DNA of 64,000 nt, from NCBI GenBank assembly GCA_947164965.1, contig CAMUYR010000011.1:1-64000 (forward strand), given 5' to 3'. Source of the DNA: an uncultured Prevotella sp. GTDB lineage: Bacteria; Bacteroidota; Bacteroidia; Bacteroidales; Bacteroidaceae. The translations under genes were made by a program, and so were the position numbers. Under the pieces are notes generated by a model that saw nothing but the letters and a program-made list of their open reading frames with translations, did not search any database and was not told the DNA's origin. Shown here piece by piece: positions 15,533 through 23,966 of this stretch (its first letter is position 1; each line of letters begins with the position of its first letter).

Positions 15533-16186
15533 TTATAGTGTGAAATCGATTCCAATAATGACCCGCGGGTGGCTCTTCAACAGGTCGTTGCCCCAGAGGT
15601 AAAAGTTCCACTGCCCGAGCGTCACATAGAGCCCTGCAGCGGCATCGGCATCCTCATCCATCAGCCACGAGTGCAACACGCCGGCCATCGGCGTCACTGA
15701 TTTGCCCTCGCCCAGCGGGATGGTGTAACCTAAATATTCGTAGTTCGAGAGGGTGTTGTCGTCGCCCTTCCTGACGCCCCACCATGTGTTCGTAGCCCAG
15801 AACAGGCAGCCGTCACGGCTGATAGCACCGTTCAGGTAAAGCGCCGACGTCAGGTAAGCGAAACGGAAACTATCATTCAGGTCGAACGACGGAATGACCT
15901 CGCCGCCGGCCTGGAACCACTGGCTAAACTTCATACCGTAGCGCACCAGAGCCCCCCAGTACGTGCAGCCCGGGCCGGTATACAAGTCGATGCCCGTAGC
16001 TACATGGTCGCCCACACCGTACTGGAACGTCGTGTACGTTTCCTGTCGGTTGACGCCCGGACGTACCTTTACCGACGAGTAACCGTAAAGTTTGCCGTCG
16101 CCGACGGTTCCCGCAAAGTACGGAATCTGGGCGATAGCGCGGGAGGCGCAAAGAAGCGCCAGTGCGATGAATATGTTTTTCTTCAT
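15533..16186 (-). CDS. Secreted beta-strand-rich protein, probable small outer-membrane protein
   Basis: The 217-residue protein has a signal peptide (MKKNIFIALALLCASRAIAQ). Its body is rich in alternating aromatic and polar residues and ends in a strand (VIIGIDFTL) that suits a beta-barrel. No family is recognised. It lies between a Cache sensor (4-nt overlap) and the SpoIIE phosphatase (5-nt gap), so it should belong to the same signalling unit, perhaps as an envelope sensor. The role is inferred from context only. Confidence 0.65.
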   Translation of the reverse strand: MKKNIFIALALLCASRAIAQIPYFAGTVGDGKLYGYSSVKVRPGVNRQETYTTFQYGVGDHVATGIDLYTGPGCTYWGALVRYGMKFSQWFQAGGEVIPSFDLNDSFRFAYLTSALYLNGAISRDGCLFWATNTWWGVRKGDDNTLSNYEYLGYTIPLGEGKSVTPMAGVLHSWLMDEDADAAAGLYVTLGQWNFYLWGNDLLKSHPRVIIGIDFTL

Positions 16187-17067
16187 TTCTCTACAACAAT
16201 AGCCACCGACCAGTGGGTGCGCTTCAGCGGGGTGTAATAGACGCGCGACGGCACGCCGTTCACTTCCAGTTCAGCCACGCCACGATGGTGATTCTTCAGG
16301 CTGGCGACGAATGCCTCGTCGCTCATAGTGACGATGTCTCCGTCGGGGTGGGCGAAGCTAGTGCCGTCGTCGTTCATGATGACGATGAAGAAATCGTCAT
16401 TCCCAGGCAACCGATAGTTGTTTAGCAACTCGTCATTCCTCACCTCGTCCTCTATCTGCCGCAACTGGTTTATCATCCACTCCTGCGTCATATCGGCTCC
16501 ACAAACACATGCTAAGCGACCCTGCGCATCGATAATTGGCGTGGCAAACGTCATGTAGTAACCGCTAGTCACGTTTAGGTCATCCTCGTAATAATACGGC
16601 TCCGACCAGAAACTCTCCTTCTCCTTCATGCCCTGCACGTACCACGTCGATGTGGTATAGTCGTGGCGTGCCGAGCCCACGAGCGTCAACACGAACTCCG
16701 TCGAGTCGCCCTGATGTACGTAAGGCTGGAACCACCGGCCCTCTTTGGGGAAATAGTTGGGCACGAAGGCCGCAAAGTAGCCGATGACGTCAGGGTTCAG
16801 GCTGGTCTTACTACCGAGGGCCGCGATGACAGTCTGTGGCGACTCCAAGTGCTTCGCCACCTCGTCGAATACGTTCTCCGCATTCATCTCCACACCCCTG
16901 ACGGTCTTCGACAGTTTCTCCGCCACTACGTTCATCATGCCGACATAGCGCGCGTTACGCTCTGCCCGAACCGCATAGCTTAGTGCCACCGCCAGTAGCA
17001 CTACCGCCACCAGCGCGCCGATGACCACCGGCCACAACCATTTTTTGAGATTGGTATTTGTATCCAT
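16183..17067 (-). CDS. Membrane-anchored double-Cache sensor protein
   Basis: The 294-residue protein has an N-terminal signal anchor (about 10-33) and an extracytoplasmic Cache domain. Recognisable motifs are YFAAFVPNYFPKEGRW, WYVQGMKEKESFWSEPYYYE and GYYMTFATPIIDAQGRLACV, followed by a second lobe ending in THWSVAIVVEK. Cache domains usually sit in front of HAMP plus kinase or phosphatase modules; here the chain stops after the sensor. The output module is probably the SpoIIE protein two genes downstream. The start at 17067 is supported by the promoter box at 17102-17109, which excludes the earlier in-frame start. Confidence 0.82.
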   Translation of the reverse strand: MDTNTNLKKWLWPVVIGALVAVVLLAVALSYAVRAERNARYVGMMNVVAEKLSKTVRGVEMNAENVFDEVAKHLESPQTVIAALGSKTSLNPDVIGYFAAFVPNYFPKEGRWFQPYVHQGDSTEFVLTLVGSARHDYTTSTWYVQGMKEKESFWSEPYYYEDDLNVTSGYYMTFATPIIDAQGRLACVCGADMTQEWMINQLRQIEDEVRNDELLNNYRLPGNDDFFIVIMNDDGTSFAHPDGDIVTMSDEAFVASLKNHHRGVAELEVNGVPSRVYYTPLKRTHWSVAIVVEK

Positions 17068-17101
17068 AGATTCAATGCTTTGTTTGACTTTTTCTCGGCT
17101 G

Positions 17102-17109
17102 CAAAGATA
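17102..17109 (-). promoter_or_regulatory. Vegetative -7 box of the Cache-OMP-SpoIIE operon
   Basis: On the minus strand this reads TATCTTTG, about 35 nt upstream of the ATG at 17067. Confidence 0.75.
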
Positions 17110-17303
17110 CAAAAAAAGCTTGAAAAAACAACGGATTTTGATAATTCTTTGCAAGCAAAGCGTCTTTTTAGGCCGGGCGAACGCAATTCTGTCTAAAATA
17201 AAGGCAAAACACGACTTTCCACCCCGTCAATAGCATATCTATTCCTTTCGTTACAAATATTACGAGCAGAATTTATTTTTCTCTGAACGAAAAAAGAATT
17301 ACT

Positions 17304-17432
17304 TTATTTGTATTCGTAGAGTTGGATGTGGAGAATCTTCCATTCTCCAACGCTGATGCGGGCATGGCGGCCCTGATGACTCTGATCGCCATTATGACGG
17401 CGAAGGAATTGTATCTGCCCTTGATGGTCGAG
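17304..17432 (-). pseudogene. C-terminal fragment of an unidentified protein
   Basis: On the minus strand about 42 codons read GQIQFLRRHNGDQSHQGRH, then ARISVGEWKILHIQLYEYK and a TAA stop. The composition looks like a genuine protein end, but there is no start codon. The 5' side is cut where the GTCGAGTCGTGACGA repeat block begins at 17429. The gap 17155-17303 upstream holds nothing else I can recognise. A plus-strand reading of the same DNA is also open and cannot be excluded. Confidence 0.45.
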
Positions 17433-17505
17433 TCGTGACGAAAAACAACTATTGTTAAATATGACTGCAATGATAATGATAATTCAGTAATTATCACTAT
17501 CTTTG
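17429..17505 (+). promoter_or_regulatory. Duplicated promoter block ahead of the GNAT stub
   Basis: GTCGAGTCGTGACGA through TTAAATATG and CTGCAA (17429-17470) repeats the block at 2752-2796. A TATCTTTG box follows at 17498-17505, 16 nt before the ATG at 17522. The hairpin that precedes this block elsewhere is missing here. Confidence 0.55.
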
Positions 17506-17521
17506 CCGTTAGATTTGTAAT

Positions 17522-17782
17522 ATGAAAAGGATTATCAGAGAGACAAAGCCGATAGACATTACCGATGTCATGCAGGTAATGGAGGCTGCAAAGAAGATTA
17601 TGCGGTCTTCTGGCAACATGTACCAATGGGGAGACGGCTACCCGTCTGAGTCTGTCATCTTCAGCGATATGGAGAAGCATGGTGGCTATGTCATTGAAGA
17701 TACTGGGCGCATCGTCGCCTATTTTGCCTTCCTACCCTCTCCTGAGCCTACCTATTCAAAGATATACAATGAAAGAGAATAG
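17522..17782 (+). pseudogene. Truncated GNAT acetyltransferase (N-terminal half)
   Basis: The 86 codons start like a GNAT transferase (MKRIIRETKPIDITDVMQVM, then SSGNMYQWGDGYPSESVI and GGYVIEDTGRIVAYFAFLP). The frame ends in TYSKIYNERE, just where the family continues towards the acetyl-CoA loop. The last codons are the ribosome-site region and first codons of the next reading frame (ATG at 17769), so a deletion fused the two genes. The acetyl-CoA-binding half is absent, so it cannot be active. Confidence 0.75.
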
Positions 17783-18281
17783 AATCGTTTTTGTTGACTA
17801 CCTCCGTGTGGTTGCCTGTTTTCTGGTGATGCTGGTACATGCCAGTGAGAACTTCTACGCTGCTGACGCCTCTGGGTTGGCTGGTAATGTATCGATGCTC
17901 GCCAATGAGCAGAACCGTTTCTGGGTGGCATTCTACGATGGAACATTAGGCAGAATCAGTGTGCCGCTGTTTATGTTGGCAAGTGCCTTCCTGCTGGTGC
18001 CTCTCAAGCCGGGAGTCAGAATGGTTGATTTCTACAAACGCCGATTCAAGCGCGTGCTGCCACCTATGATTGTATTTATGCTCCTCTATACCTTCCTACC
18101 CTTACTTTGGGGACAGATGACGTGGGAGCAGTCGTGGACGGACTTTACGATGCTGCCATTCACCTTTCCGTCTATGGTTGACCATCCCCTGTATTGCTTT
18201 GCTGACGTTCTTATGTTGTGCCATCACCACGAAAATCGTTTCGTACGTGCCAGGCAGCAAATGGATTATTGGATAGAATAA
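17769..18281 (+). pseudogene. Truncated acyltransferase-3 family protein (N-terminal part)
   Basis: The frame opens with MKENRIVFVDYLRVVACFLV and MLVHASENFY, the first helix and catalytic His region of OafA/YrhL-type membrane acyltransferases. It continues through RISVPLFMLASAFLLVPL and KRRFKRVLPPMIVFMLLYTF. After MVDHP it departs from the family and stops at 170 codons; a full protein is about 350. The tail (HHENRFVRARQQMDYWIE) comes from elsewhere. It is probably inactive. Confidence 0.72.
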
Positions 18282-18290
18282 TAAGGATAT

Positions 18291-18887
18291 ATGAAACCAG
18301 AATATGAGATTAAAAATACAATGAAGAAGATTTTATTAGCATTTACAATGCTGCTGGCAATGGTTGCATGCACAAACAAGCCGGTGGCGGCAGTTGAGAA
18401 CAATGAAGAAAGCAGCCTGGAAACAAACTATTTCCCTGCCATTGACCGCTATCTGGCAGACTCCATCGGTAGCCGCTATGCAAAGGGCGAACACTGCGTA
18501 CCTATCCACAGCATCGTGAGAGTTGATGAGCGTAATTCAGAGGACATTCTCGTATGGGGCGATTTCTGGGTCTTCAACTACAATCAGGTGGGCGACACGC
18601 TGAAATGCGTCTCTGGCGGCAGCCATCCTGGACTATTGCACATCCGACAGACAGAAAAGGGCTTCGAGGTGACGGCCTTCGACCAGGTAGAGGACGGCTC
18701 CAGATACTTGCCGACGGCTAAGAAAATCTTCGGTGACAAGTTCGATGCCTTTAAAACCATCAACAGCGATGAGAAGAATCGCGAAAGATTGAGAGCAGAA
18801 GGGTTGGCGACTTATGCCAAGAAGAACGGCCTCGCAGTAACTCTGTATCAAGACTATGGCTGGCCAGCCAAGAAACTAAAGGAATAA
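18291..18887 (+). CDS. Lipoprotein of unknown function
   Basis: The 198-residue reading frame carries a lipoprotein signal ([17 protein letters not shown], lipobox MVAC) starting at the internal ATG 18321. The ATG at 18291 has AAGGA just 3 nt before it but would add a charged 10-residue leader, so 18321 is an equally likely start. The mature part ([20 protein letters not shown], then [20 protein letters not shown]) matches no family I can name. About 78 bp of its 3' end recur at 48488-48565 in front of the third DUF4112 gene. Confidence 0.7.
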   Translation: MKPEYEIKNTMKKILLAFTMLLAMVACTNKPVAAVENNEESSLETNYFPAIDRYLADSIGSRYAKGEHCVPIHSIVRVDERNSEDILVWGDFWVFNYNQVGDTLKCVSGGSHPGLLHIRQTEKGFEVTAFDQVEDGSRYLPTAKKIFGDKFDAFKTINSDEKNRERLRAEGLATYAKKNGLAVTLYQDYGWPAKKLKE

Positions 18888-18889
18888 AT

Positions 18890-19546
18890 ATGACGACAAT
18901 GAATAGACCAAATCCCAACAAGGTATTTCCAAATCCTAACCTGCCACGACTTTGTTTTATCAAGAATGTGGTAAAGAATCCGCGTATCATCATTGGTGAC
19001 TATACCTATTACGATGACGTGGATGGTGCTGACCAATTTGAGAAGCACGTCACACACTTCTATGACTTCATAGGTGACAAGCTGATTATCGGGAAGTTCT
19101 GTGCTATTGCCAAAGGCGTAGAGTTTGTGATGAACGGAGCCAATCATAGGATGGATTGCGCGACCACCTATCCGTTCTACATCATGGGAGGTGACTGGGG
19201 AAGTGCTATTGCACCTGTGAAGGAAGAACTTCCATTGAAAGGCGATACCATTATTGGCAACGATGTTTGGATTGGTCAGAATGTTACGATCATGCCAGGC
19301 GTACATATCGGCGACGGAGCCATCATTGGAACAAATTCGGTTGTAGCTAAAGATATTCCTCCGTATGCTATCGCCGTTGGGAATCCCTGTCGTGTAGTTA
19401 GGAAACGTTTCGACGAAGAGTTGATAGACATTTTGCTCAAACTCCGATGGTGGGATAAGAGCATTGTGGAGATAGAAAAACTCATGCCGATACTATCGTG
19501 TAGCGATTTGGAGAAGGTCAAGGAAGAGCTAAAGACAAGACTATGA
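18890..19546 (+). CDS. Vat/CatB-type xenobiotic O-acetyltransferase
   Basis: The 218-residue left-handed beta-helix (hexapeptide repeat) acetyltransferase shows the family hallmarks [35 protein letters not shown] (catalytic His in ANHR) and [20 protein letters not shown], then [20 protein letters not shown]. Members acetylate streptogramin A or chloramphenicol; whether this one confers resistance cannot be told from sequence. It follows the lipoprotein by 2 nt and overlaps the next gene by 4 nt. Confidence 0.92.
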   Translation: MTTMNRPNPNKVFPNPNLPRLCFIKNVVKNPRIIIGDYTYYDDVDGADQFEKHVTHFYDFIGDKLIIGKFCAIAKGVEFVMNGANHRMDCATTYPFYIMGGDWGSAIAPVKEELPLKGDTIIGNDVWIGQNVTIMPGVHIGDGAIIGTNSVVAKDIPPYAIAVGNPCRVVRKRFDEELIDILLKLRWWDKSIVEIEKLMPILSCSDLEKVKEELKTRL

Positions 19547-20319
19547 TTATACTGATAACAGGTGCATCACTCACAGGTAAGACCCTTCTGGCACAGCGGA
19601 TGCTGGAAGAGTATAAAATGCCGTATGTAAGCATCGACCATCTGAAAATGGGATTGATTCGTAGCGGAAAGACCGACCTTACACCCGAGGATGACAAGGC
19701 ATTGACTGTATATCTTTGGCCGATTGTTAGGGAGATGATAAAGACTGTGATTGAGAATCGGCAAAACCTTATTGTGGAAGGCTGTTATATTCCCTTTGAC
19801 TGGAGGAAAGATTTTGATGAACAGTATTTGCAATCCATCCGGTTTGTTTGCCTTGCGATGACAGACAGTTTCATTGATGCTCATACCGATGATATTAAGA
19901 ATCATGCTTCTGATATAGAAACAAGACTGTATGAGGTGAACTTCTTATCAGAATCTCTGAAAGAAGACAATCATTATTATATCAATGGCTTTACCCAATA
20001 TGGAGAGCCAGTAATGTTGATAGATACTGATTATGAGGATGCTATAAAGTCTTTCATAGTTGATAATGGAATAAATAATATGATGACCATTAATACAACT
20101 GATATGTGCTCGCATTTGCAGAAGAAGCTATTTGAAGAGGATGGCATCTACCATCATATTTGGATAGCTATGCAGGATGACCCAGAACTGACTGCTGTGG
20201 TTCGCTCACGCCAGCTTCATATCTACCGAAATGGGAAAAAGGTGCTGGTGTTGGCAGGTAAGGCAGCTCCCAAGTTCATACGTGAAGATCGACTCTGTGA
20301 GATGTTTGCAAAGGAATAG
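19543..20319 (+). CDS. P-loop kinase-like protein with an extra C-terminal domain
   Basis: Residues 1-175 form a small P-loop kinase: [19 protein letters not shown] (Walker A variant GASLTGKT), the [14 protein letters not shown] lid region and [12 protein letters not shown] (Walker B-like). From about residue 185 the chain changes character ([20 protein letters not shown], then [21 protein letters not shown]) and resembles a separate small domain of unknown family. It may be a natural fusion or two genes joined. The substrate is unknown. It overlaps the acetyltransferase gene by 4 nt and is 5 nt from DUF5131. Confidence 0.75.
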   Translation: MIILITGASLTGKTLLAQRMLEEYKMPYVSIDHLKMGLIRSGKTDLTPEDDKALTVYLWPIVREMIKTVIENRQNLIVEGCYIPFDWRKDFDEQYLQSIRFVCLAMTDSFIDAHTDDIKNHASDIETRLYEVNFLSESLKEDNHYYINGFTQYGEPVMLIDTDYEDAIKSFIVDNGINNMMTINTTDMCSHLQKKLFEEDGIYHHIWIAMQDDPELTAVVRSRQLHIYRNGKKVLVLAGKAAPKFIREDRLCEMFAKE

Positions 20320-20324
20320 AAACT

Positions 20325-21047
20325 ATGGGTGAGATGTGGAACCTGTGGCACGGATGCCACAAGAAGAGCGAGGGTTGTCAGCACTGTTATGTGTATCGGC
20401 GCGATGCGGAGTTTGATAAGGACTCCAGCATTGTGACGAAAACCTCCAGTTTCAATCTACCCATCCGTCGTAACCGGCAAGGTGAATGGAAAGTGCCGTC
20501 AGGAACGCTGATTTGGACTTGCTTCACATCAGACTTTTTCATCGAGGAAGCCGATGAGTGGCGTGAGGATGCCTGGCTGATGATTCACCGTCGCAGTGAC
20601 CTGCAGTTCTTCATGATCACGAAACGCCCCGAACGGATTCTTCAATGCCTGCCAGAGGATTGGGGGGACGGTTATGAAAACGTCACCATCTGCTGTACGA
20701 TGGAAAACCAGCGGCGAGTGGACGAGCGGTTGCCTCTTTACCGCGAACTGCCCATCCGTCATAAGTCCATCATCTGCGAGCCGTTACTGGAGAGCATAGA
20801 CTTCCACGATGGTCTTGGTTCTTGGTGTGAACAAGTGACGGTTGGCGGCGAGTCAGGCTCAGAAGCCCGTGTCTGTGATTATGCCTGGGTACTTGGCATC
20901 CGTGAGCAATGCATCGCTGCCAACGTGCCTTTCCATTTCAAACAGACGGGTGCCCACTTCCGCAAAGATGGCCGTCTGTACAATATCCAACGAAACCAGC
21001 AGATGAAGCAAGCACATAAGGCAGGAATTGACTATGCATACAAGTAA
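20325..21047 (+). CDS. DUF5131 family protein (phage Gp37/Gp68-like)
   Basis: The 240-residue protein has the family start MWNLWHGCHKKSEGCQHCYVY, a CxxxxxGCxxCY cluster typical of radical-SAM-like or Fe-S proteins. Later motifs include CFTSDFFIEEADEWR, FFMITKRPER, VGGESGSEARVCDYAWV and PFHFKQTG. Its biochemical function is unknown. It is the last gene of the run that starts at 18291. Confidence 0.88.
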   Translation: MGEMWNLWHGCHKKSEGCQHCYVYRRDAEFDKDSSIVTKTSSFNLPIRRNRQGEWKVPSGTLIWTCFTSDFFIEEADEWREDAWLMIHRRSDLQFFMITKRPERILQCLPEDWGDGYENVTICCTMENQRRVDERLPLYRELPIRHKSIICEPLLESIDFHDGLGSWCEQVTVGGESGSEARVCDYAWVLGIREQCIAANVPFHFKQTGAHFRKDGRLYNIQRNQQMKQAHKAGIDYAYK

Positions 21048-21112
21048 TACTACCACTCATCACATATTTGTGCAGTATATCCCAGAAATTTTGTGAATCT
21101 AGCAACTATTCG

Positions 21113-21120
21113 TACCTTTG
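21113..21120 (+). promoter_or_regulatory. Vegetative -7 box of the GNAT-DUF3795-AlkZ operon
   Basis: TACCTTTG lies 21 nt before the ATG at 21141. Confidence 0.75.
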
Positions 21121-21140
21121 CAGCGTCAAACAAATAAAAT

Positions 21141-21683
21141 ATGGAACTAAACAAGGCAACAATTGAAGAATTTGAGTCCATCATCGCATTCTACGATGAT
21201 GTGACGAAGAGAACTCCAAACATGGAGCGTTTTGCCCGTTGGCAGAAACGTAAGCACCCCACCATCGATGGCATCAGAGCCTATATTGAGGAGGGGAGCA
21301 TGTATCTATATAAAGAGAATGACGCTATCGTTGGAGCCATGGCTGTCACGATGTACCAAGGTGAGGATTATCATGCCATAACATGGAGTCAGCAGGTAGA
21401 AGATAATGAGGCGGCAGTGATTCATATTCTTGCGGTGAGTCCTGATGGTCAGGGTAAAGGCGTCGGCTCTGAGATGATTCGCGAGGCTATTCGTCTTGCC
21501 CAGACAAATGGGATGAAAGCGATTCGACTTGATGCCCTTGCCTCTAATACGCCAGCCCATAAGATATACAAGGCATTAGGCTTTGAATACCGTGGTCAGC
21601 AGCATCTCTATGCAGAGAATACAGGCTGGACAGATTTCTATTTCTTTGAATATAAAGAAGGAACATTAACACACAATTTATGA
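21141..21683 (+). CDS. GNAT family N-acetyltransferase
   Basis: The 180-residue acetyltransferase has the complete fold, including VIHILAVSPDGQGKGVGSEM (acetyl-CoA loop QGKGVG) and the C-terminal NTPAHKIYKALGFEYRGQQ motif. The substrate is unknown. It is the first gene of a tightly packed operon; its stop overlaps the next ATG by 4 nt. Confidence 0.92.
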   Translation: MELNKATIEEFESIIAFYDDVTKRTPNMERFARWQKRKHPTIDGIRAYIEEGSMYLYKENDAIVGAMAVTMYQGEDYHAITWSQQVEDNEAAVIHILAVSPDGQGKGVGSEMIREAIRLAQTNGMKAIRLDALASNTPAHKIYKALGFEYRGQQHLYAENTGWTDFYFFEYKEGTLTHNL

Positions 21684-22021
21684 AAGAAATAACTGTTGAT
21701 ACAAAGAATATTGCCGCCTGTGGGCTTTACTGCGGAGCGTGCAAGAAATACCGCATGGGCAAATGCCCTGGATGTCATGAAAACGAGAAGGCTTCATGGT
21801 GCAAAATCCGCAAGTGTTGTATAGAAAAAGGCTTCCATACTTGTGCGGAGTGCGAGATGAACGTTAAGGATTGTCGACTTCACAATAATCTGATAGGAAA
21901 GTTCTTCGCATTCGTCTTTAGGAGTGACCGACCTGCCTGTATCCGTTACATCCGCGAGAACGGTGAACAGGCCTTTGCAGAAGAAATGACAAAACGGGGT
22001 GAACAAACCATAAAGAAATGA
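21680..22021 (+). CDS. DUF3795 cysteine-rich protein
   Basis: The 113-residue protein has the DUF3795 cysteine pattern: AACGLYCGACKKYRMGKCPG, CHENEKASWCKIRKCCIEKG and CAECEMNVKDC. Ten or more cysteines suggest zinc or Fe-S binding. Function is unknown. It is translationally coupled on both sides (4-nt overlaps). Confidence 0.9.
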   Translation: MKEITVDTKNIAACGLYCGACKKYRMGKCPGCHENEKASWCKIRKCCIEKGFHTCAECEMNVKDCRLHNNLIGKFFAFVFRSDRPACIRYIRENGEQAFAEEMTKRGEQTIKK

Positions 22022-23058
22022 ACCCAGTTGCCATCCGACTTCTCAACCAGCAGTTGATAGTGCCTCAGTTCAAGACTCCTACTGAGGTGGTCAGCCACAT
22101 GGGAGCCATGCAGGCTCAGGAATACCGCATGATGCGCTGGGCTGTGGAGATGCGGACACAGAAACCATCGCACAAAGCCTTCAAGGAGGCCTTCGACAGC
22201 GGGCAGATTATCCGTCTGCACCTGATGCGAGGTACTTGGCAACTGGTATCTGCGGAGGACTACTGGTGGATGATAGACCTCTGCGCTCCCAAGGCCATCG
22301 CTGCCACAACGGGATGGATGCACAGCAATAAGATTTCGATTCCCGACGAGGAACTCTATCGAGTCCGCGACATCTTGACACAGACGGCTGCCGATTTAGG
22401 AAGTGCGACTAAAGAAGATATTATTAAGGCCTTGGCGGAAAACAACATGCAGATGGACGACCATCGCCTGTCATACCATATCCGCATGGCAGAGTTCTCC
22501 GGTACCCTCTGTAGCGGTGACTTGTTGCCCACTAAAGCCACCTATGCACTTTCAACAGAAAAGGTAGGTCAGCGACCTGATCAGATAGATCGCGATGAAG
22601 CCTTGCTGCGTTTTACCCGCAAATACTTCCAGAGCCATCAGCCTGCCACGCTGGAGGATTTTGTGTGGTGGTCAGGCTTGAACGTCAACGACTGTCGTAA
22701 AGGAATTGCGCTCATGGGTGACACCATCCATAAAGAAACGTGGAAAGGCAGAGAGTTCTTTCTCACGGATAACTGTCGGACACGAGGCTTCAGGACTGGC
22801 AAGTTACTCTTGATTCCACCATACGACGAATATCTCATTGGCTATAAGTCCCGCGATATTGTGTTGCCTCCAGAACATCGACACCATGCCCACAACAATA
22901 GCGGTATCTTCCAACCCATCATTGCCTGCGACGGCATCATCTGCGGCAATTGGTCTCCCTTCAAAGATGATCGGCAATTGGATTTCTTCGATGGCAGCAA
23001 TGAGATAGAGAGCCTCGAGGAAACTTGGGCTCTGTACCAAAAGTATAGAGAAAAATGA
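22018..23058 (+). CDS. Winged-helix DNA-binding protein, AlkZ-like
   Basis: The 346-residue protein belongs to the HTH_42/AlkZ group: RLLNQQLIVPQF, HMGAMQAQEYRMMRWAVEMR (the QxQ-type motif area), IIRLHLMRGTWQLVSAEDYW and LLIPPYDEYLIGYKSRDIV. AlkZ itself is a glycosylase that unhooks DNA interstrand crosslinks. Members in Bacteroidetes are uncharacterised, so a repair role is a reasonable inference only. Confidence 0.85.
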   Translation: MNPVAIRLLNQQLIVPQFKTPTEVVSHMGAMQAQEYRMMRWAVEMRTQKPSHKAFKEAFDSGQIIRLHLMRGTWQLVSAEDYWWMIDLCAPKAIAATTGWMHSNKISIPDEELYRVRDILTQTAADLGSATKEDIIKALAENNMQMDDHRLSYHIRMAEFSGTLCSGDLLPTKATYALSTEKVGQRPDQIDRDEALLRFTRKYFQSHQPATLEDFVWWSGLNVNDCRKGIALMGDTIHKETWKGREFFLTDNCRTRGFRTGKLLLIPPYDEYLIGYKSRDIVLPPEHRHHAHNNSGIFQPIIACDGIICGNWSPFKDDRQLDFFDGSNEIESLEETWALYQKYREK

Positions 23059-23085
23059 GATTCCAATCAAATGAAGATAGAGCCA

Positions 23086-23116
23086 TTGCAACTTTTTGCA
23101 TCTGAATCACGTCTAA
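23086..23116 (+). promoter_or_regulatory. ECF-sigma-type promoter of the YbjQ-DUF4112 operon
   Basis: TTGCAACTTTTT (23086-23097) and CGTCTAA (23110-23116) repeat the promoter at 1804. A further GAAACTTTTA block after it is also shared. The start codon at 23145 is 28 nt further on. Confidence 0.6.
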
Positions 23117-23144
23117 CAGATAGAAACTTTTAAAGAGAACAATT

Positions 23145-23462
23145 ATGATACTATCAACAACCCCACAGATTGAAGGTCACCCCATCCGCGAATACAAGGG
23201 TGTAGTGACAGGCGAAGTCATTATTGGTGCCAATGTACTTAAAGACTTCATGGCTGGTCTCACCGACTTCTTCGGCGGACGCAGCGGTTCGTACGAGAAA
23301 GTGCTCATCGAGGCCAAGGATTCTTCTATGCAGGAGATGATGCAGCGGGCACAGGCTCTTGGAGCCAATGCCGTAGTAGGTATCGACATCGACTACGAGA
23401 CAATTGGAGCCAATGGCTCGATGCTCATGGTAGCCACCAGCGGAACAGCTGTAGTTATTTAA
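23145..23462 (+). CDS. YbjQ/UPF0145 heavy-metal-binding domain protein
   Basis: The 105-residue protein has the full YbjQ fold: [20 protein letters not shown], then [20 protein letters not shown] and [16 protein letters not shown]. Members form pentameric rings; the function is unclear despite the 'heavy metal binding' name. Its stop overlaps the DUF4112 start by 1 nt, and the pair is preceded by the ECF-type promoter. Confidence 0.92.
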   Translation: MILSTTPQIEGHPIREYKGVVTGEVIIGANVLKDFMAGLTDFFGGRSGSYEKVLIEAKDSSMQEMMQRAQALGANAVVGIDIDYETIGANGSMLMVATSGTAVVI

Positions 23463-23950
23463 TGAGCGAAAAGAAACGACTGCTACGACGCCAGCGGCTG
23501 ATGGACAACCGAGCCTATCAGACCATGCAGGGGCTGACCCGCTACATGGATCGCTACTATCTGGATGCGCTCGTCGGAGTCATTCCCGGATGGGGTGATG
23601 CCATTGCATTGATTTGTGTCGTTCCGTTTGTCTATTTCTCCGCTCGTGTCATCAAGAGCGTCCCGCTAACATTGGCCGTATTAAACAATGCCCTGCGGGA
23701 TGTCCTACTTGGTATGATCCCCTTCTTCGTAGGCGACATCATCGATATCTTCCACCGTGCCAACACCCAGAACATGCAGATGATTCAGGGTTTTATAGAT
23801 GGTGACAAAGCAGTCATCAAACAGGTAAACCAGCGTGCCTGGCAGTCAGCCATTGTCCTTTTCATTCTTCTCCTGCTTATTGCCCTTATGATTTGGCTAC
23901 TCATTTCCTTTGGCAGCTACCTATATTCTCTGCTGACATCCATTTTTTAA
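23462..23950 (+). CDS. DUF4112 membrane protein, copy 2 of 3
   Basis: The 162-residue protein is nearly identical to the copies at 2239 and 48592. It has the same IPGWGD and IPFFVGD turns and C-terminal helix and begins [16 protein letters not shown]. It is cotranscribed with YbjQ, whereas copy 1 is paired with YccF. So the same DUF4112 protein is placed under an identical ECF-type promoter with two different partners. Confidence 0.9.
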   Translation: MSEKKRLLRRQRLMDNRAYQTMQGLTRYMDRYYLDALVGVIPGWGDAIALICVVPFVYFSARVIKSVPLTLAVLNNALRDVLLGMIPFFVGDIIDIFHRANTQNMQMIQGFIDGDKAVIKQVNQRAWQSAIVLFILLLLIALMIWLLISFGSYLYSLLTSIF

Positions 23951-23966
23951 TCTGCAGCCGAGTTGT

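Noticed and set aside
17307..17438. Plus-strand frame ending in the repeat block
   Set aside because: The minus-strand reading of the same DNA looks more like a real protein end; the plus frame has no start codon or family resemblance. Not fully excluded.
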